Shown here in pieces: positions 58,178 through 64,000 of a stretch of DNA of 64,000 bases (position 1 is the stretch's first letter; every line of letters begins with the position of its first letter). The notes beneath the pieces were generated by a model. The model saw only the letters and a list, made by a program, of their open reading frames with translations. It made no database searches and was not told the DNA's origin. The translations under genes and the position numbers were made by a program. The DNA lies in the NCBI GenBank assembly GCA_030998225.1, contig JAPYXD010000677.1:11903501-11967500 (forward strand), written 5' to 3'. The DNA comes from Diplolepis rosae (lineage: Eukaryota; Arthropoda; Insecta; Hymenoptera; Diplolepididae).

Positions 58178-59591
58178 TAGTTCACGAATTATAGTTGAAT
58201 TTATGGCTTTCTGTAAACTAATTAATATGAACAAGATCCAGTGCAATAAAACTGATGTAATTTTATAAGTAATGAGTATACTATCATCACGATTTAGTAA
58301 TCGGAGCGTGATGATTCTCCTATTTCATTATTTTGTTTACATTTTTTGATAGTTCCACTTTTTCACTTTTCCACAATGATTCGGATTGAATAATTTAAAT
58401 TTAATTATGAAATATTTTGATCAGTCTTAGTCTCGGATCGTCTTGAAAATTTGCTACTTTAATATTCTATTCTATTTCGGATTACTTTCGACAAGCAAAA
58501 ACATTGAAATTCAAATTCAGTTATAATATATTACATCACTTTAAGGCTTTTTTCTGCACAAATAAAATCCGATCAAGGTAAATGTTACCAAAGAAGACAG
58601 TTTTTTATCTTAATGCATATGCAATATCTTAAAATTAATTCTGTATTTTTGAGGTATTAAGTCATAAATCTCCTTAGATCACATTTTAGCATAAATTGAT
58701 TCCGAGTCATAAACGATCCTTAAAAGCATAATTCGATGATTCACTCAATTAATTCTCCTGTCAAACTTAATTTTTTGCTAATGCCAATTCATGCCAATAA
58801 AGTTTCGTGGAATTAACAGAATGATTGAATGAAACAATCATTCTTTGCATTCAGAATCTATCGACGAATCAAAACATTTACCGAGACCAGATCTTTTTTC
58901 TTGTAATGAAATTCAGTGAGATATTTTATTTTTTCCTAGTAATCGCTAAATAAACAAAGTTTCTAGATTCACATGCATTTTCGATTGAATGACGTACGAT
59001 CTTTTCATTGAGAAGAAAGAGAGAAAGTTTCATTGAGTCTGGGTTCGATTTTCTCTCCTTTTTTTTACTAAGAGAAATGCAGCGAAAGGATCAACGTTTG
59101 TTACATTTTATTTTGCCGTTTTATGGAAACATATTTACTATTCAAAGATTGGACAGTAATCTTTTGTTGATTGTTTGAGCTCATCAGGTATCAAATTGGG
59201 GGAAAAATAATAGGGTTGCACATTTTCAGAAGTAGGACCGCATATGAAGGTATATAATTTTCTTTTCTTTTCTTGGAGATGTAGTATCTTCAATCGTGGT
59301 AGGTAACTATTATGGCAAATCCGACCTGCGCTCTCGTCCATGTATATTGCATCACGTACAAACCATTCCTCTCGAGTTGATTGAACCTAGAACGTTCCAG
59401 ATACGTATGTTTCATATATTATAATGCACTTATGCACCTGTCGATGTGAAGTGCTCTTGAGTCTCGAGTTCATTGCAAATGTCGTATTTACAACATACTT
59501 ACAAATTAAAGCACAATCTTTGCTCTAGTTTAGTTACGGGATTGTTTTGCCCTATAAAGATTTAAAAATTATAAAAATATATCTCTAATCC
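58178..59591. other. AT-rich spacer or intron
   Basis: Nothing firm. A 67-residue minus-strand frame at 59341-59138 has mixed composition but no domain or splice context. Confidence 0.4.
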
Positions 59592-59593
59592 TA

Positions 59594-59863
59594 CTCTCTA
59601 AATTTGAATCAGTCAAAATCTACTGATTATCAGTAAATTTTGACTGATTCAAATAGCTAAAAAGAGGTTACTGTTAATCAGTCAAATTTCACTGATTATT
59701 TCAGTGAAAATTGACTGATTTGTCAGTGAAAAATATTTTTTCACTAATGAATCAGTAAAAATTAACTGATTTAACAGTTAAAAATATTTTTCACTGATAA
59801 ATCAGTGAAAAGGCAAATCACTGTTTCAATCAGTGAAAATTTGACTGATTCAGATTTAGAGAG
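59594..59863. mobile_element. CTCTCT/AATCAGT family MITE
   Basis: Ends CTCTCTAAATTTGAATCAGTC and the inverse, with TA on the left (59592-59593) and TG on the right. It is the closest match to 52412-52632 and carries extra AATCAGTRAAAA units in the middle. Confidence 0.8.
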
Positions 59864-59865
59864 TG

Positions 59866-60855
59866 TGGATTCAATAAATTGGAATAGTTTGAGATTAGGA
59901 TAATTCATAAAATTTGGTAGAGATGTGGACATTCTTACATACATGTACATATAATTATATATGACACAAGATGCATTTGATGGCATTGACATTTCACGCA
60001 AGATGGCATTTGTTTGTCTCCCTTTCGATTTTCTTCATACTTCAAATTATAGTTGTGTTTATCATATTCTTTTTTTTACGCAAGATTCTATTTTACAACC
60101 AGAGACAGTATTTTTTTATTGCACATTTTTAGTCTAATTGAAGAGAGAAATAAATTTAACTTTCGTTTTCAGAAAAGGAAAGCGTTCGAATCTTTAGTGA
60201 AATAATCTGATTATCGTAAGATTGTATTATAATTTAATAGAATGCGGAAATAAACCTCTACTAAATCGAATATTTGATGTAGGAAAGTTTTATCGGTGCT
60301 GTTTGCATCTGTGAGGTAGCCTTCTCTCATAAGCCATCGAGGACGATTATTCATCAAGGCCATTCGGAAACTGGATAACGATATTCGAATGATCTGATCA
60401 CACATTTTGTACATACTCCTATTCAATATTTACTTGACTTTCTTTAAAATGCAATCCAGGTTACGAGTCGAATACTAATATTACTCTTGGTACCTAGTTT
60501 GCATCTCAATTTAGTTACTGTTTAACTTCCACTTTTACGCGTTTGTAACAGTTACGTTACGAGCGGTTAGAGAATTTTAAATATGTTTTTTTTCTATTCT
60601 CAAAAAGACAAGGCTTTTCTGCATTATCCAGATATATTTCCAAGGTGTATTTTTAATTTTATTGTATTTTTGTATTGAAATACATGTAATTACGAGAACA
60701 AATATCATTTTTAAAGTATTGATCAAACTTTTACCTCATTTATAATTCTTAAGGACATTGATCAATCGGATCACGTGACATAATTATACATTAATTCGTT
60801 CATGTAAGGTAGCTTTTTTAATTCACAAAATATCTTTTTGAAAATTTGGGAAACA
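59866..60855. other. AT-rich spacer or intron
   Basis: No recognisable feature. Confidence 0.4.
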
Positions 60856-60857
60856 TA

Positions 60858-60930
60858 CACTGTAAAAAAAATCGTAATTTTCCAATACAAAGGTGATGAA
60901 ATTATATTATAATTAATTAATTATTGTTAT

Positions 60931-60977
<47 letters not shown>

Positions 60978-61201
60978 ATAATTATATTATAATTTACAAG
61001 AAATATTCGAATCCCTATTGGATTTTTTTTTCAGTATTAAAATTTTTCAAGCGTAGTCTTAGAATTTTTCAAAGTCAGACACGCAGTATTCGGCACGTCG
61101 TTGAATATTTCCTACATGATTTATATAAAAATTTCAAAAGATATTTTGGTTAATTACTTCCAATACTTTATTGGAAGTTTCAAAAAAAAAATTTTAGAGT
61201 G
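60858..61201. mobile_element. TA-target MITE with internal (AT)n tract
   Basis: Left end CACTGTAAAAAAAATCG, right end inverse CACTCTAAAATTTTTT. TA at 60856-60857 and 61202-61203. TTCCAATAC/TATTGGAAG lies inside both ends. The microsatellite at 60934-60972 lies within it. Confidence 0.65.
60934..60972 (+). repeat. (AT)n microsatellite
   Basis: About 19 AT dinucleotides without interruption. Confidence 0.95.
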
Positions 61202-61203
61202 TA

Positions 61204-62820
61204 ACAAAAGATAATAAAACACGTCTGTTAACGTCTTTTTAGTAAAAAGTTTCAAAAAAATTGGAAGACTTTTCGACAATTACAGTTGAGTGTAAAAATG
61301 TTTGCGAAATGTTTACTCAAACAAAGTTGACAGACTTTTTCATCCTTTCTGTTGTATTTTCCAAATTTTCAGGAAGATATTTCGTAAAATAAAAAAGTTA
61401 TCTTATGTGGACTTTCACATGAACTTGGTCACGTGATCATGTTAATTCATGACTTTAAATTGATATAATATGAAAATTCATATAATATGCATGAGTACAT
61501 GTAGATTAAACTAATTTCTTAATTACGTGGATATCAAAAGTAATTAAAAAATCAATTTATATTCATATGGAACAAAATAATTTGGTTGATTATTTGCAAT
61601 CTTAATTCGCTGCAAAATTGATTTGACAACATAAAATAAAATTCTGTGGATTTATCAATTTGATATATTAAAGTTGATGGACATGTATATTGATTTGAAA
61701 ATTGATGCATACAAAATGATAAATTTAATTAGCAATTGGATATAAAAAAGATTTTTAGCAGTGATACATTTCTCTTGGAATTTTTCTTATGAAAGACAAT
61801 AATATCCATTGCTCAACAACTAAAATTAATTTAATTTCTATGACTATTGTAAAATTAAGTAGGTCATTTTAGTACATCGTCAGCTTACATTTTTAATTAA
61901 ATCGAAGTCTCTAGAACGCTCGGTGATGCAAATTCAATTTTAACTTGTTAGTAATCTGATTTTTTGGACTGTTTCGAAATGAAAACTCCCATTACTGAAA
62001 ATGCCATGAGCACTCTCTGGCCCCTTTTTTCGAATGTTAAATCATCCTGAGATGTTGTCAAGTCATCCCACGTAGTATAATCCTTGATCTAATTTTATTC
62101 TTTTCTTTTGCGAAGAGTCACAATGCTAAATTAGCAGAATGAATGAAATGTAAACGGAACGACGGGCACTGCGACGAATAAATGAATCTGCAATAACGAA
62201 TCCTTTGTATACAAACATATTTAAATTTTATAAAAAGTTAGTCTATATTTTGAAAATATAATCCAATGGTATCGAAAATATGTTTTATTCCATGGTTTTA
62301 ATTAGGATTATTTTAATCTAATTTATCAGTAAAAAATTGTAGTACTATCAAAAGTGAAATCCTGGGGCGTTGAATTACCAACAATCCAGTACTCCTTGTT
62401 ATGCTGGTATGATGAAAATTTATCATTAACATATTCAAGAATTTTTTTAAGCTATATGAATAAAAATAAATGATCTTGACCTTGACATAGATATCTGCAT
62501 TTTATCTGATGAAGGGGATTCCAGTTTTATTATCAAATATTTTTTAAAAAAATGTCAGTAAGTTAATTTTAGAGGCAAAAAAAAAAAATTTATTTTAGGA
62601 TTTGACAGTTTATGGAATTTTTTCCATGACAATACTTTCATATTTATATATGAAATTTTTATATTGAAATATGAATCAAAATATTCGTACTTTTTGTTAT
62701 TCTAATTATTATACACAAAGTTGAATTTTTCACGAGAAATTTTAGAAATTTTTGCCTTGATTTTACAAAATGTTGATATCTGTTTTTAAAACTTCTGAAA
62801 CTTATAAGAGAAAAAATGAT
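61204..62820. other. AT-rich spacer or intron
   Basis: No gene or RNA recognised. A poly-A run lies at 62578-62588. Confidence 0.4.
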
Positions 62821-62822
62821 AA

Positions 62823-63279
62823 GATAGTTCAGCCACGAAAATTAGACCTAAGTCAAAAACAGATAATTTTGCTTTCAAGAATAGCAATATTATTATCGAA
62901 GGGCTAATTTAAAAGAGAAAATATTATTTTCCATGAAAAAAATTTGAAATGCAGAAAAATAATGTATTTAACAAATTTTTATTTTCGCCGAACTTTTTTC
63001 CTCATTTCTTCATACCAAATTCTAGAAAATGAATCTTTTTTCTGAAAAAATGATCCATAATTCATTAGAATCACATCATTTTCTAAAATTTGGTTGAAGC
63101 GATAAGAAAAAAAAGCTCGGATAAAAATTGTTAAATGCATTATTTTTCTGTATCTCAAATTTTTTTCATGAAATATGATCTTTTCTCTTTCAAATTAACC
63201 ATTCAATAATAATATTGCTATCCTTGAAAGCAAAATTATCTATTTTTGCCTGGAGTCTAATTTTCGTGGATAAACTACC
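62823..63279. mobile_element. TTAA-target fold-back element, copy 3
   Basis: Right end inverse GGTAGTTTATCCACGAAAATTAG followed by TTAA (63280-63283). The left end is slightly mutated (GATAGTTCAGCCACGAAAATTAG). The inverted arms of about 150 bp enclose a shorter middle than in 54002-54640. Confidence 0.78.
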
Positions 63280-63283
63280 TTAA

Positions 63284-64000
63284 GTTCCGAGTGTAACTGA
63301 CGTTTTATGCAGTTACTTATAACTGAAAATTCCCTTACTTTTTCGTACTTTTCAAATAAATTTTGGAAATTTTAATCAATCTTTCGCAAGTCTGAAATAT
63401 GATTATTTAAAAGCATTGTAAATTTCTTAAAATTGTACGTTTATGCTTGTAACGTAAAATTTAGTAAATTTCAGAAGATTTAAAAGAGTGTACTAATTTT
63501 TTTAAGTTGCTTTTTACGTTGGGCAGTGACCTTGTACACTCGGGTTCTTTGCACTTTTGTACTGGATAGTGCATTTACACATACATGCAAACATTCATAA
63601 AATGTTTCCCTGTCGTTAAAAAGTAACGAGAAAGGCTAAAAAATGATGTCACAAACTAATGAAGCTTCAGAAAATGATGGAAACGAATGGTTGTTTAAAA
63701 AAAACTCATGGTATATCAAACCGCAGATTTTCTAAATTACATTAAATTTTATTACTTGCAAGATATACAAAAGATGCACTCATTCATTTGAGAAAATTCT
63801 AATAAAAAAAAGTATATTTTACATCGACTCAATTTACATAAGTAAATTAACGCAAAGTCTGTTAGAGTTAAAGTAACTGTAAATATGTTGATTGTTGACA
63901 CGATCTTCAGAAAGTTGATGTTCATGAGTTTTATTTGCTTTCTGAATATCGTTTATTGTTTTCCTTAGAGTCTTTAGCATTAAATACTGATTTAAACATT
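63284..64000. other. AT-rich spacer or intron
   Basis: No recognisable feature up to the end of the window. Confidence 0.4.

Overview
This is a metazoan, almost certainly insect, nuclear window. It is AT-rich, its genes have many short GT-AG introns, and it is crowded with TIR DNA transposons and MITEs. It opens inside a projectin/twitchin (bent) muscle giant-kinase gene. A hymenopteran or similar insect is plausible, but the sequence alone does not decide the order.

Layout. (1) 1-13148 (+): the last 28 exons of projectin, with Fn3/Ig repeats, a titin-like kinase and five C-terminal Ig domains. The joined exons stay in one frame for 3,482 residues, followed by a 3'UTR. (2) 17930-14975 (-): a complete seven-exon BTB-BACK-Kelch gene of 572 residues. 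(3) 18.0-23.4 kb: a cluster of small TIR elements (Harbinger-like with TAA duplications, a hAT MITE with an 8-bp duplication, a TA family) and an element carrying a SAP-domain exon. (4) 25449-23362 (-): three exons of a secreted serine-protease homologue that lacks the catalytic His; its last exon is not visible. (5) 26937-37081: a 10.1-kb Penelope-like element (PLE), sense on the minus strand. It encodes RT plus GIY-YIG nuclease and has near-identical pseudo-LTRs, a hammerhead-ribozyme core in each pLTR, a 4.7-kb satellite array grown out of one pLTR, and an inverted pLTR fragment at the 5' end. A related uninterrupted copy of the target repeat at 19.9-20.4 kb acts as an internal empty site and shows a 10-bp target duplication. 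(6) 39-49.8 kb and 52.4-63.3 kb: many nested non-autonomous DNA elements in recognisable families, one carrying a small two-exon SAM-like gene. (7) 49.9-52.3 kb: a repeat-poor island that looks like the promoter, 5'UTR and first exon of a gene whose remaining exons lie beyond the window.

The host genes show no functional link to one another. The most notable material is the PLE with its satellite-bearing pLTRs and ribozyme motifs, followed by the SAM-gene-carrying TIR element and the family of elements with conserved CCCGTG ends but variable GC-rich subterminal regions.
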